Below are positions 20,701-32,676 of a stretch of DNA of 64,000 nt, piece by piece. The notes below the pieces were generated by a model, which saw nothing but the letters and a program-made list of their open reading frames with translations, was not told the DNA's origin and searched no databases. The position numbers and the translations under genes were made by a program. Position 1 is the first letter of the stretch. Every line of letters begins with the position of its first letter. Source of the stretch: Strigamia acuminata. Its lineage: Eukaryota; Arthropoda; Chilopoda; Geophilomorpha; Linotaeniidae. The stretch spans positions 9,492,186 through 9,556,185 of the forward strand of contig OX442317.1 of assembly GCA_949358305.1 (NCBI GenBank), read 5' to 3'.

Positions 20701-21794
20701 AATAATCAACAAATAATCAATGTGGAACAATCATCGTGTAATATTTTATTAATAAATTGTATTTTGAAAAAAAAAACAACAACAACAACAACAACGACAA
20801 CTAATTTATCTTTCGATGCGAGTAAATTACAAACTTTGTCTTTGAGTTTTAGTCACCCCAAAAGTTGAATCAAATTTTCAATTTAATTATTAATTCCATC
20901 TATCCGTCTGCCTGTCTTCTCCTTGCAGCACCCCGGGTCCGCAGCGATGGGACGCGCGCCGTCGACGAGCGTGTACGTGCTGAGCGGCCCATTGCCCGGC
21001 ATCGCAACGGAGCATTTCGAGCGACCAGACTCGGTGTCGTCGTAGAGGAGACACAGACTGCACGTCCTTCTCGTTGACGCACCAGGAGCTGATACCATCG
21101 TCCACTAGGAGGCAACACGCCACGTCTAGGTTGCAATTAATCAATCAATCAATCAATCAATCAATCAGTTTAACAAAATCCTGCAATCATAAAACGTCTG
21201 GTTAAAATTCAAATATTTATACATTTTCTGATTATATTTCACCCATCCAACAACTCGTTTCGTTCCAGGTGTCGCGAAACACTCGATTTTATATCTAGTC
21301 GGTCACTTGTTTTTCTTCCACCTGAAATTCAAGATAAATTAATTCAATTCGTTCAAACCAAATAAATCAACTCGTATTAAAAAGATTCGATCCGCACTAT
21401 TTCACTCGGTTTAACATCGTTAACCTGTATGAAAAATAGAAATAAAGTCATAAATCAGTTTTTTTCTACATGCACCGGTAGTTTCGATGGATGAACGGTC
21501 CTTCAGCAATGTTGTGCGAAAAACGATGCACGCAAATTCGTTGAATTTCCTCCAGATTCCGTAACACCAATTCGAGTGGCCTTATATGTATGCGCGCGCG
21601 AGTATGTATGTGTGTGTGTCAACACGCGAGAACGACGCGAGGACTCCGTGTGACATCTGTCGCGAGCAACCGAGAATGACACGTAGCAAACCGTCTGCAC
21701 ATCGTGTTTCCTGCAAAAATGAGAACGATCTGTTTTTAATACGCTGTCAGAAGTATGTGACGTGAAAAGAACTCATCTAATTGCCCTTCCTTTC
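20701..21794. other. Stretch with weak coding signals only
   Basis: A GC-rich island at 20925-21125 is open in several frames. One minus-strand reading from ATG at 21098 has a CTCCTAG acceptor just upstream and a CSLC motif, and runs 71 codons. 21503-21700 has a 65-codon minus reading after TTTTTGCAG. Neither has supporting exons and I do not call them. (AATC)n lies near 21140. Confidence 0.3.
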
Positions 21795-22070
21795 CTATTT
21801 TCCACTCTCTGTCGCTTCGTTGTCGACAAATGCGTCCTCGTTGTCCCTTTCTATTTCCAATATAATCGTGAGAGGACCGTGGTGCGTCCTATTCTCTTCC
21901 CGATGGACCCGCGCTAATGTCCTAGAAAAAATGTACACTCTTCAGTTTATTTCCTCGGGATTTATTTGAACTCAGGCATCCGAATTTTACTCACCTGTTG
22001 TGCTTGTTTTCGCGGCTTTTTTTCCTCCCGGGCTCCGTCCTAGTTTGTCGACTCGCGCGACCCGGCTCAC
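21795..22070 (-). CDS. Possible 3' end of a spliced gene, 5' exons not found
   Basis: Exon 21921-21795 follows a TTTTTTCTAG acceptor and reads about 42 codons, ending in an acidic stretch (IERDNEDAFVDNEATESGK) before TAG. An upstream exon ending at 21995 before GTGAGTAAAA joins it in phase 2 with a basic stretch (GRKKSRENKHNR). I could not find a start codon in frame upstream. A further exon-like end at about 22168 (GGAAG before GTAAGAAG) may be leader. Confidence 0.3.
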
Positions 22071-22639
22071 TCACTCCTCCGCACGGTTATACGCGCCCGT
22101 CGAATCTCTGCTGGAGATACTAATGTTTGCAAAAATTTAAAGCAAAGCTCGCACGTTCTTCTTACCTTCCTGCTTGGTTTAGACGTCTCGCGTTATGTTA
22201 TTTGTCTCCATCCGCTGACGCTTATTTCTCGTCGTTTCCAACGGCGGCCATTGCTTTCGTTGCGAATCTTCTCTGTTTTCGGGTTTTATCAATTCCCGTC
22301 CCGAACTGCTCCCGTCAACATCGCTTTTAGACAGTTTGTGCCCGTTTAGACTATCGATTCGAATAAATGTCCATTAGTTCCTATCAGTTAATCGAAGCTA
22401 GTTAGGTCGTTTTCACGACCCGATGTCACTCAAACGGATTTATTAGCGCCTCTCTACCGTTTTTTGCCCGTTTCAATCGAGTTTTAGTGTTACCCACTTC
22501 TCCCGATGTTCTTCGTCTTTGAAGAATTTACTTATTGTTTACTCTATTCGTCGATAATAAACAGTCAAACTTAAACACCGCCCAGTCTCTCGTCGCACGC
22601 CGGACCAACCGGATGTTACACCTGCATTATTAAAATAGA

Positions 22640-22687
<48 letters not shown>

Positions 22688-22690
22688 ACA
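22640..22690. repeat. (TAAA)n microsatellite
   Basis: A pure AAAT/TAAA run; a second one lies at 22780-22815. Confidence 0.9.
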
Positions 22691-22891
22691 AACAACGCCA
22701 TCTATTGGGCGTGAATGCAACACACGATTCCACGGGGTTCCCATTGAATTTATTTACGTGGCCGCGCGTAGATAGTAAATAAATGAATAAATAGATAAAT
22801 AAATAAATAAATAAATACATATATAATATATATTATATATACGCAATGTTCTCTCCATTCGAGTAAACTTGTACTTTTATTGCCCTTTTGC

Positions 22892-23046
22892 CAGGGCTGG
22901 ACTGGGAACAAATTTATGGCCGGGAAATCTGGGTGTCCGGGCCACAATTAATGAAGTCAGGACAGGCTACAGCCGGCTGCGACAGGCCACAGCGGCCACG
23001 GGCCACCGGGAAACTCCCGGTAGCCCGCCGGGCCAGTCCAGCACTG
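22892..23046. mobile_element. Non-autonomous hAT-like element, 155 bp
   Basis: The ends are CAGGGCTGGACTGGG and the imperfect inverse ...CCAGTCCAGCACTG. A perfect 8-bp direct repeat, CCTTTTGC, flanks it at 22884-22891 and 23047-23054. Eight-base duplications and CAGGG-type ends are typical of hAT transposons. There is no coding capacity. Confidence 0.85.
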
Positions 23047-23399
23047 CCTTTTGCACATGTGGCGTTGCCTCCGGTCAACGTTTTTGACCCACGATAAAAA
23101 CTCCAAAATAAACAAATAAGTAAAGGGGACAAAAACCCGAACTTGTTGGTTTGTTTAAACGCGACTGGAGTGAAGTGGGCATCACAGCACCCCGCTCACG
23201 ATCGCGCGCTCGAAATTATAACGGAGCCCAAAATATTATCGTCTGACCCAAAATTGTTTCGTTTTTAATTAAAAAACGATCACATAGCCGACTCCAAAAC
23301 CAAAACATCGTAGCTCTTAAAAACGGATGTAAATCGGAGACTTTGAATCAAAATCATTCGCGGAATCGCCAACAGGTGTCGCGTCAACAAACTGGTAGC

Positions 23400-23457
23400 G
23401 AGCATACATGAACTGGAAATGGAAGCGGGAAGTTTATGCTCGGTCGCGTCTCCGCAG
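23400..23457 (+). other. Putative leader exon of the zinc-finger gene at 23896
   Basis: It ends CCGCAG before GTAAATTTGG. An ATG here opens a frame that is not continued by the main reading of the next exon, so the exon is probably non-coding or carries a short upstream ORF. Confidence 0.35.
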
Positions 23458-23895
23458 GTAAATTTGGGCGGCTTTTACGAATTTTTGCGATATTTTTTGT
23501 CAATGAATCGCGTCCGTGGTCGTACGTGTGCACACGTGTGGTCGTCGAACAACGCGCATGGATTTTTTGTGTTTGGTCGCGGGAGTGTACGTGAGTGAGC
23601 GTTTGCGGTGTAACGTGGATGATTTTTACCCGATCGACGGCGAACGAGGTTTATTAAAATTAGACGAATGTATACATTTTTTATTTATTGATTTATATAT
23701 GCACACGTGTATACCGTATTGGTCCACTCGTTGCCACGCACCGTCGTCGAGCACGGATTTGTGGTCGTTTTCAAATCGCGCGTTTAGAGCGGAATATGCC
23801 GACACAAACGAAAAATGTTTTTATTTTTATTTTTATTTTTTATTTTCTCTCCCTTACAGACATCCGACGCAAACAAAGAGACGGAAGGTGGGAAG

Positions 23896-26800
23896 ATGGA
23901 AAATGAAAAATTAGAAACCGAGGAGGGGTCAACCGAAGTTGCAACCACGATGACGGTGAGTGGAAAAATTGTCTCACGATTAACAATATTATTATTATTA
24001 TTATTATTGATGAAAAATAGATAAACAAACACATAAATAAATAAATATTTCTGCCTAATTCGCGAAATAAAAATAGAAAATAATTTATTTATTTCCGCGC
24101 GGACATTAAAAATTGATTCATATCACGTGTAAAAATTTCATTTTTTTAAATTTAATTTTTTTGTCCCATTTATGCGCGATCTCTTATCTGTGCCAATTTT
24201 AAGCAATGACAAACGGTCCCGATTCTCCAACCATTTAACAGCATCGAATGCCAATTGCAAAGTAGTGATCAAATTTTTCTTCCGACAATTAAATCTGAGA
24301 TCCGTGGAGAGGGGCCACGTCGGGATAGGAATAAATTCTAATATCCGCGTGGAAATGGGCACGGTCCGGGGTACGGACCCGCTATTTTCCATTTTTCTAA
24401 ACTTTCTTTGTTTTATTTTATTTTATTTATTTATTTTTTAAACGCTGATTTATTCATACACATTCGTATCGTTCCAGGACACGGAACCGCACGTGGACGA
24501 GAGGTTGGTCACTGTGGAAGCGTCGACGGCGGTGAGTGAAAGAATTGGCCCATAATCAAAATTAATTTTGCGAGGATAAGCTTTCGTTGCTGGTTCTGGC
24601 GCGATCGACGCAATTGTGACCCATTCTCCCATGTTTGTGCGCGCGAAAATACGCGAACACGCGCGTCCAATTTTTTGTCGTTCGACGCCCCGCGTCTCAA
24701 TTTGTTTTACGTGTCCACTCCCTTCCCTCCCCCCCCCCCCATCCCCCCCCCCCATTTTTTTTTTTCTTTTAATTGATTTTTCTTTTTCTTTTTCTATTTT
24801 TATTCATTTTTTTATTTTTATTTTTATTTTTTGTTTTTATTTTTATTTTTTTATTTATTATATTTGCTCGTTTTTAATCAGGCCACAATGGACACATCTC
24901 GACGACGTCCAGTGGAGTCGATTCTGGACGACTCGCAATCGCAACCAACAGAGCCGATGCTGGAGGAATCCCAAGACACGGAATTCAGCGAGTCTCAACC
25001 CTCCGAGTCCAGGGTGGTGTTGTACCACGAAAGGCTGGTGGAGAGGGTGGTGGAGAGGGTGGTGGAGAGGCGGGTGGATAGGCTGATAGAGAGGCGGGCA
25101 ATAATGGAGGCCATCGTTGGAGATGCAGGGACGGTGAGTGAATTAGAATTAGAAAAATAGAAATTATACACCGTATATCTCCAAATAGTGCATCCACACG
25201 CTATCTGGGGACAAATTTTCTCATGTGTACGATCAGAGGCCCGCGCGCGTTATTCGTGAACTAAAATTGTCCCACCGAAGACACGTGTACAAATCGAGGA
25301 TACCGTTTATCTGTAAATAGCGCACCCGTGCGCTATTTAAAAATAAATGGTCCCGTGCGTTATTAAAGACCTGCGCTTCAATTCAAACAAACATGAAAAA
25401 TTATAAGATTACGAAATTCGTCAATATTTAACAAAATTAACCAATTTTTTTGTCAAATTTGGTCAAAATTTAGTCAATTTCCATCAAAATTCGTCAATTT
25501 TCAACAACATTTCGTCAATTTTTTAACAATATCTTCGGAGACTTGACTATTGGTCCCGCGCGTAACGACGATCATGTTTCGGAAACGTAACAATCGGCCC
25601 CATGCGCTATACGGGACCCACACGTTATTCACAAAATCCGCATTCATCCCCACGCCTTAAAACAAGTCCGCGCGCTATCAAAGACCCGCAGAGTAATCAC
25701 AGATATACTGTATACAGTATATGCATTTTTTTTTCTGTTTTGTTTCTTTTTCTTTTCAATCCGTTTGAATATTCACATTTGCTTGTTTCCTGTCAGGCCG
25801 CGTCCGAAGTCATGTCGAACGTCTTGTTTCGAGTCGCACAATGCATCGCGTCTTCCGGGGCACCGGACCATGAACCCGCAACTGCAACGGTAGGCTAAAG
25901 AATCAAAGTCGAGTTTACAAGAGTGTTCTTGACTCTCATGTTTCCGACACGATCGGCGCAGACGAAATGTGAAAACGACCAACCAACGCGCGTCATCTCG
26001 AGTTAGGCGCGCACATCAAATGCGTGCTCTTTACCGACACATTTAATGTCAGGGTCTATTTAAATTTAATTCATTTATTGGTTAATTTTTTCCTTTTCTT
26101 TTTTTTAGTACAAGTTAGTCATTTTAATTGTGGGCGTCTTTTTGGCCCCCTTTTTTCATTTTTATTTATTTATTTATTTATTTATTTATTTTTTAATTAT
26201 GCACACATTTGTAATTATATTTACTCGTTTCTTACCAGGACGGACCCAACGACGACGGTGCCTTGGACCTATCACAAAGCACGGGGCATTCCGTGTGGTC
26301 ATCGAGCCTGCCACAAACGTGAGTTCCACGCGCTCTTCGGGTCTTGCACGCAACGTCTCACAATTTATTTATTTATTTTTTTTTTTTAGAGAAACGGATG
26401 GGACGGCGGATGAGATTGTGGGGGGGGTTGTGGATGAGATCGTGGAGGAGGTGGGGAAGGCTGAGGGCGGCGGAAGAGACTGTGTCGGAGACGGAAAAGG
26501 AGATGGCGGTGGAAGAGACTGTGTCGGAGACGGAGAAGGAGAAGGCGGTGGAAGAGACTGTGTCAGGGAAGGAGGTGGAGAAGGAGACGGTGGTGGAAGA
26601 GACTGTGTCGGAGACGGAGAAGGAGAAGGCGGTGGTAGAGACTGTGTCGGAGACGGAGAAGGAGAAGGCGGTGGAAGAGACTGTGCCGGAGAAGGAGGTG
26701 GAGAAAGAGATGGCGGTGGAAGAGACTGTGTCGGAGACGGAGAAGGAGAAGGCGGTGGAAGAGACTGTGTCAGGGAAGGAGGTGGAGAAGGAGACGGTGG

Positions 26801-28565
26801 TGGAAGAGACTGTGTCGGAGACGGAGAAGGAGAAGGCGGTGGTAGAGACTGTGTCGGAGACGGAGAAGGAGAAGGCGGTGGAAGAGACTGTGCCGGAGAA
26901 GGAGGTGGAGAAAGAGATGGCGGTGGAAGAGACTGTGTCGGAGACGGAGAAGGAGAAGGCGGTGGAAGAGACTGTGTCGGAGACGGAGAAGGAGAAGGCG
27001 GTGGTAGAGACTGTGTCGGAGACGGAGAAGGAGAAGGCGGTGGAAGAGACAGTGGAGGAGATGGGAATAGTGTGGCCGGAGATGGAGGTGGAGTTGGAGA
27101 AGGAGAAGGAGACGTGGAAGGAAACGGCGGTGGAAGAGGCAGTGGAGGAGAAGGAAAAGGAGAAGGAGACGGCGACGGAACCGAAGAAGAGGAAGTGTGT
27201 GAGGAAAGGGGGTGCGAAAAAGAAACGGAAGACCGTTGAGAAGGTGGAAAAGGAAGTATTCGAGGTAACGTAGTAACTGACCATTTTATTTTGACAATCA
27301 ACGTGATCGCGTTCCAATTTGAAATTGAAAAGCGATCACGTTGATTTGACGTAAATTAATAATTCCCGCGCGCGCACTATAATTTAACCCGCAAATTTAA
27401 TTTGCCGCGCGCGCATTGAGCGGATTGATCGTATGAATCCGACCCGCGCACAAACTTGGATTCGACATGCAATATCGTATATTTATTTGCCCGTCTGTTT
27501 GTTCGTTTATTCATTTATTTATTTTTTTTTTTTCTCCAGTCGTTGCCCAGCACATCAGGGTGCACTTGGACGATGCCAAGCGTTGTGACGGTCCCGTCGT
27601 CACCAGACCTGTCACCGCCGCGGTCGCCACCACTTCAACCAACGGCGACATTAGGCAAAATGCCTTTAATGTGCCCCGTCGTGAGGTTGGAACGGCTGCA
27701 GTTGCCGATCCTCACACCAATGCCACGTCCTGTCATGTCGGCGCCGTGCCCGGTTATGTCGACGCCGTGTTTCACCGTGCCACCATCTGAGCCCATCGCC
27801 CCCCCGCCGCCGCAAGAACAGCAACTGGCGCGTGTCATCGCCAAGCCGCGAAGATCCGCGTCGAAGCGGCCCGCATCACCGTCATGGGAACCCGCGTCGA
27901 AAAGGTCGGAGACTCGAGTCACGCGGTCGACGGAAAAGGTAACCTGTCTGGTCTATTTGTCTTTGATCGTTTGTTCAATCGTTCCTTCCATTTCTTTCAG
28001 ATACGAAAGGCATCTGCATCCCAGGGCTCGGTGGTGCCGTCTGGCAGGGCAGGACCGAGTGGGCTTCCGTCCAACCTTCCGTCCAACTTGTCGATGGAGT
28101 TGGATCGACGGTTCGGAGAGTTCCAGAAATGGGTGCTCCGGAAGGTGGGGGAGGTGGAGACGGGGGCGGTGCCAACACGGCAACGACGCCAGGGTGGAGG
28201 GAAAGGAAAGAAGGGAGAAAAACTCCGGACAGAGGGCGGGAAGTCGTTCTATTGTGCTCTGTGCGCCAAACAACCGGGTAATGAGAAACATACATTTGCT
28301 TATTTGTTTGTTTGTTTATTTTTTGTCTAATTTTTATTTTTTTTTTATTTTTTTTTTTTCCTTTCCCCTCCCGCGTACCTTAGGGGTGTCGAAATACGGA
28401 TATTTCAGCGAGGACGCGTACCGCCATTGGCGCCAACATCACCACCTAGACGCAGTTAAGCGCGAGGATGAAATCTCCAAGAGAGTCAGGAAGCATCTGC
28501 GGGACTATTCGCGTAGACCCGATCTCCTGTTGCCGGTGGGTATTTAATCAATTAGTCGATTCGTT

Positions 28566-28612
<47 letters not shown>

Positions 28613-29599
28613 TTTTTTCCTCTGTTTCCTAGAAGTTGAAAAAAATGCACAAGGCCCTGAAACGGTGCCCATTCTGCATTGCGAGGCCTGTGGTTGACCG
28701 ACTAGAGGACCACTGGTTGGTCAAACACAGATATCGCATTGCATGGGCACCGGGGATGGGAGAGGGAGAGGGAGAGCGCGTCGGAGACAACGACGACGAC
28801 GACGACGACAACGACGGTGATTCGGCGTCACGTTCATCATCTTTTCAACGAGGCGATGCGCAGGGAGAGGAACGGGTGTTGCGATCGAGGGTGGTTCCCG
28901 TCGCGGAAGGGGGCAGCGAACCCAACAGCGATCCCAACTATTGGGACGATAACCACGAAATGAAAATCTTTCGCGACGGGAGCATGCGGTTCTCCATTCA
29001 TTCGCTTACTCTCCTGCTCTTTACGATACGGGCTCAGGTTCAGGCGGAACAAGTATATATATTTTTATTTTTATTTTTATTTTTATTTTTATTTATTTAT
29101 TTATGTATATATTTTTTTTATTTTTTATTTTTTTTTTTAGTATTGGGGCGATCCCGACATCAAGACCCACTTACTCCGGATGCTGGGGATGTTAAACCAA
29201 TGGAACGACATGTCGGTGAGTGAATCTACCGCGCGCGTCTACGTCGACACTTTTCGGATATTGATTTTCCCGTTTTATTTGCAGAATAAAGATTTCTCGT
29301 TCGTTGATGAGGTGCTGATGAAGGAGAGGTTTGTCGTCGTCGGCGAGCCCGAGAACGACGAAGGAGAGGGGTGTGGAGAAGAGAGACGCCGGGAAGAAGA
29401 GCGTGAAACAGGTGAAAGGTGTGAAGAGGAAAAAGAAGACGACGAAGATTACAGAAACTCTGAATTTGAGGACGATGCGGAAAGTGATGAGGACGAAGAC
29501 GAAGAAAAGAAACTGGCGAGGAAGGAGAAAGAGAAACGGGCAAGGAGCAAGAGAAAGAGGAAAGGAAAGGGAAAGTCGAGCGCCGGAAAGAAAAAGTGA
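23896..29599 (+). CDS. Zinc-finger protein 1, about 1,016 codons in 12 exons; one frame break
   Basis: Coding exons: 23896-23955, 24478-24531, 24882-25133, 25797-25889, 26239-26318, 26390-27264, 27540-27938, 28001-28277, 28384-28535, 28633-29052, 29141-29215, 29285-29599; nine of eleven introns read as phase 0. The N-terminus is acidic with a VERVVERVVERRV helix. Exon 6 is a long Glu-rich repeat (EETVSETEKE units) ending in a nuclear signal (PKKRKCV, KKKRK). Then come a Pro/Ser region, a CALC...HWRQHHH finger split over two exons, and a CPFC...HWLVKH finger. An acidic tail with a Lys/Arg-rich end follows. Exon order matches the gene at 39361-42920. Exon 6 has one base too many: its start reads in one frame, its body in another, and the total is 3n+1. 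Probable nuclear DNA-binding protein. Confidence 0.6.
26480..27060 (+). repeat. Imperfect tandem coding repeat
   Basis: Units of 39 bp and multiples around GAAGAGACTGTGTCGGAG and ACGGAGAAGGAGAAGGCGGTG. Third positions are mostly G in the EETVSETEKEKAV frame, which supports that frame over the Gly-rich one. Confidence 0.8.
27297..27345. other. Perfect 14-bp inverted repeat in an intron of zinc-finger gene 1
   Basis: ATCAACGTGATCGC and its exact inverse, 21 bp apart, 30 bp after the donor that follows exon 6. Confidence 0.75.
28560..28615 (+). repeat. (TTTA)n microsatellite serving as pyrimidine tract
   Basis: Directly precedes the CTGTTTCCTAG acceptor of the second finger exon. Confidence 0.85.
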
Positions 29600-29752
29600 A
29601 TTCGCCTAATCTGCTCCTCAAATGTACGAATACATGTTTTAAATTTAATTTTAATTTATTTCACTCCTTTAAAACTCGTTCTTTTTTTACAGACAAATGG
29701 GCACGTCGGTGTTTGATAGCGACGCAATCGTGTTGTTCGTTGTTCGAGCGCA

Positions 29753-29860
29753 TCATTTTTCGGCACCCCCAATCACAACGATGTCTTCTCTCGCACACGT
29801 GGAATGTGGCAGCCTCGTCCACGTTGAGTCTGGTTCGAGTGGACTCTGACAAAACAGCGA
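29753..29860 (-). pseudogene. Thymidine kinase fragment
   Basis: The reverse strand reads REDIVVIGGAEK and then a stop; intact TK has EEDVVVIGGAEKY, and the DNA agrees over about 36 bases. Just upstream, in a different frame, is DEAATF where TK has GEAAF. Nothing before or after matches clearly, so this is a short, decayed duplicate of the TK lasso region. Confidence 0.45.
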
Positions 29861-30603
29861 AGCTACTCGAATTCTCGACGTCAGTGTGTTTGGTGTCGTC
29901 GTTGTTTCGGTCACACGAGTGGCGCCCTCTTCACGTCCGCAGCGGAGAAACGCTAAAAATTGCGGACAGCGTTCCAAAACAATCAACGGTCATTCACAGC
30001 GAATTACTAATCTGACAATAATTTCTGTGTTCTTGGTGTTGTTTTTGATTACGGTGTTGTTCTTTTTAACAATCAAGCATGGTTCTGCGTTTAAAACACA
30101 CCGATTTTATTTCTTTTTGTGCTTGTTTGTTTTTTTTTTTTTTTTTTTTTTTTAATTTTATTAGATTTCAAACAAACAGTTTTCCGGATCGAAACTAATT
30201 TTTTTTTTGCTTATATTTAATACTTCTGATAAAAAATAATAATTTATATTTTTCTGAGTTTACAACTTGCAGTTTTATTTTAGTTTTGGTGTGGTAGCAT
30301 TTAATATTTGCGTGTTTGTTTGTTTGAATCTCGATTAGTCTGGTATAAAAGATGTTATGTTATGTTTGTTTATTTAATGCTGAATTTTAACAATATTGAT
30401 TTAAAAAAATAATCGATAGATAATTTAACATGTGCATGTTAATTACAAACGAGTTTTAATGATTAAATATGATTATGAAAATTAAAATTAAAATTGAAAA
30501 CGATTTGAAAAATTAAAAATGATTTATTCACAAAAAAATAAAGAAATATATATATATATATATAAAAACGAGTTGTTTACAAAAAAAAAAGGAAAAAAAA
30601 AAA
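29861..30603. other. AT-rich stretch without a recognised gene
   Basis: Long poly-T (30127-30155), (TA)n near 30550 and A/T-rich sequence, including AATAAA-like boxes that could serve genes on either strand. Confidence 0.4.
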
Positions 30604-31020
30604 TTAAAAATTAAAGTGACGAGTTGCCATCTCGGCCGCGAACAAAGTTGCCCGTCGCACCTCCTCGGCTGCTTCGGATGAGGCTACGGCGGCATCGACA
30701 GCCTCTTCAATGGCGGCCACGACGTTGGGGTCAGTGACGTTGGCCGACGCGACGACCCCTGCCACCGCCGCCACCGACTCCCGTGTCGCTCTGACCGACT
30801 GCGACAGAGTCATGGCCGCTGCGGCAGCCGCCGTGGCCACCATGCTCAAAGACAACGCCGGGTCCCGCACTTGGGCGGCAAACTCAACCGACCCGGTCGC
30901 GCGCGCAGTTGCACGCGCGCGTCCTTCCGCCTCCGCCGACGCACGAAGTGCCGCAATTCGATGTCGCATTATCGGCGGCCGTGGTGGCGGCGGAAGGCTG
31001 CAACAAAGAATAAATAAATA

Positions 31021-31063
<43 letters not shown>

Positions 31064-31241
31064 CGACCAATCGTGTCAATTTGCAATTTACTCACCTCGG
31101 TTGGGCGTCGCGTCTAAGTGCGAACTGCTGAGGGCGGGGTAGGGGCGACGCCCACATCTCGTTAATCGAGGGGACACCCCTCCACGCCGCCCTACCCCGT
31201 CCTCGGATTCGACGCGATCGTTCATCATCACTGTCTGCCAT
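30604..31241 (-). CDS. Two-exon Ala-rich protein, 179 aa
   Basis: I do not recognise the family. Exon 1 is 31241-31096 (start MADSDDERSRRIRGRG) and exon 2 is 30997-30604; the intron is phase 2 and contains an (AATC)n tract. The acceptor CTAG abuts the ATG. Exon 2 starts with a Pro run (LPPPPRPP) and continues as one long Ala/Val/Glu-rich helix (VATAAAAAAM, VAAIEEAVDAAV), ending ATRHFNF. It could be a coiled or bundled helical protein. A leader exon may end at about 31826, where GTAAGTAAAC occurs. Confidence 0.55.
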
Positions 31242-31261
31242 CTAGGAAACAAAAATATAAA

Positions 31262-31264
31262 AAA

Positions 31265-31329
<65 letters not shown>

Positions 31330-31340
31330 ATAGATAAAAG
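31262..31340. repeat. (TAAA)n microsatellite
   Basis: About 19 consecutive units upstream of the Ala-rich gene. Confidence 0.9.
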
Positions 31341-32100
31341 ATAATAAAAGTTGAACGAAATAAGCGGAGAAGAAACTTGAGTCGAAGCTGGGATGCATGT
31401 TGACGGAACATATAAACCCGATGTCGGCAATAACACTGCACCGAGGATGATTTAACAACTTGAAATTGGAAATTCTGTTTTGAATTTTTAAATTTACCGT
31501 CTATTTGTTTGTTATTTTGATTGATTTTGTAGTGTTTTGTTTTGCGTTGTTCGGTCAGGCTAGATTGGACGTTGGTTTTCGAGTTATTGTGCCACAGTTG
31601 TTGCCGAAATCTGGTATGTATGTCGCGTTCCGTCAACACGGAGGCGAGAAACACTCGCTACGCTTCATCGCGCCCGTCTGTCTAATTATTTGTTTGTTTG
31701 TTTGTTCGCTCCTCCTCAAATTCGTCTATCGAACAATTGTTCAAACCCTCGATCGATAAATTGCCGAATTGATTCAATTCGGACAAATTCCCTCCGGAAA
31801 CAATCGATTGTTTACTTACGGTAAATGCGCGAGTCGAGGTGCGATACCGGGATGCCAATGATGCTTCGTTTGCTTCGCTGTGGTTAATGGTTCCGACACC
31901 GGGTTAAACGCGTCGCTAGCGTCGCGCGTATACAACCGCGCGTGTTTGAAAAATAAAATGAGTGAAAATTAAAGAAAAAATATTTATTGGTGAATTATTA
32001 AAATAATTGATAAATTAATTAATTAAAAGAAAAAGAAAAAGAAAAAAAATAAAATAAAATAAAATAAAATAAAATAAAATAAATAAATAAGTTTGGCCGT
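31341..32100. other. Divergent intergenic region
   Basis: It lies between the minus-strand Ala-rich gene and the plus-strand leader at 32100-32182. Contains (AAAAT)n near 32045-32090. A short plus reading at 31505-31759 has no support. Confidence 0.35.
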
Positions 32101-32182
32101 TGCCGCCATCTGTCGCGTGGACTCATCCACTCACTTGCTCACACTCGCTCACTGTCGACCAACCGTGTGAGAACGTTAAAAG
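32100..32182 (+). other. Putative leader exon of the coiled-coil gene at 32677
   Basis: It ends AAAAG before GTAAGTTAACCATTT, the same donor context as the leader at 13717. Confidence 0.45.
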
Positions 32183-32676
32183 GTAAGTTAACCATTTCAC
32201 ATATTCACATACACACATACACACACAAAACTCGCCCACCCGCACTCCTAAATGCACGTCCAAACACGCGCCCAAACGCATATCCACGTGGAATTTGGCG
32301 AGCCACGCGCGTAGCCATTTTTTATTTTTCCGCCCCACGTTGTTGTTGTCGCCGCCAACAGAAACCAAGCGATATTGAGTTTAACGTCTCGCGCGGGGTT
32401 TTCGTTTTCTCTTTTTTCGGGAATTCCCGGTTCCCAGTACCGGAATAGCGTCTTTTCTTTCTTTTTCTTTTCGTCATAAATTATCGTTTTTATCAATTTT
32501 TTAGTCAGTCAAAAGTGGCCATTCTCGTCATTGAAATGTAATAAAATATAACGTTTCGTTGACAAAAATGGCGTCTCGATTTCCAGGTTCCCGACATTAA
32601 AACCATAATCCCGCGTGTTTTGTTTTCACTTTATTACTTTTTTTTTTTTATTTTTTTTTTTTTCATGGAAGAAAAA

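Noticed and set aside
26369-27317. Two minus-strand frames above 300 codons (Ser/Pro and Ser/Thr/Val rich)
   Set aside because: They are shadows of the Glu-rich coding repeat on the plus strand, whose splice sites and nuclear signal support the plus reading.
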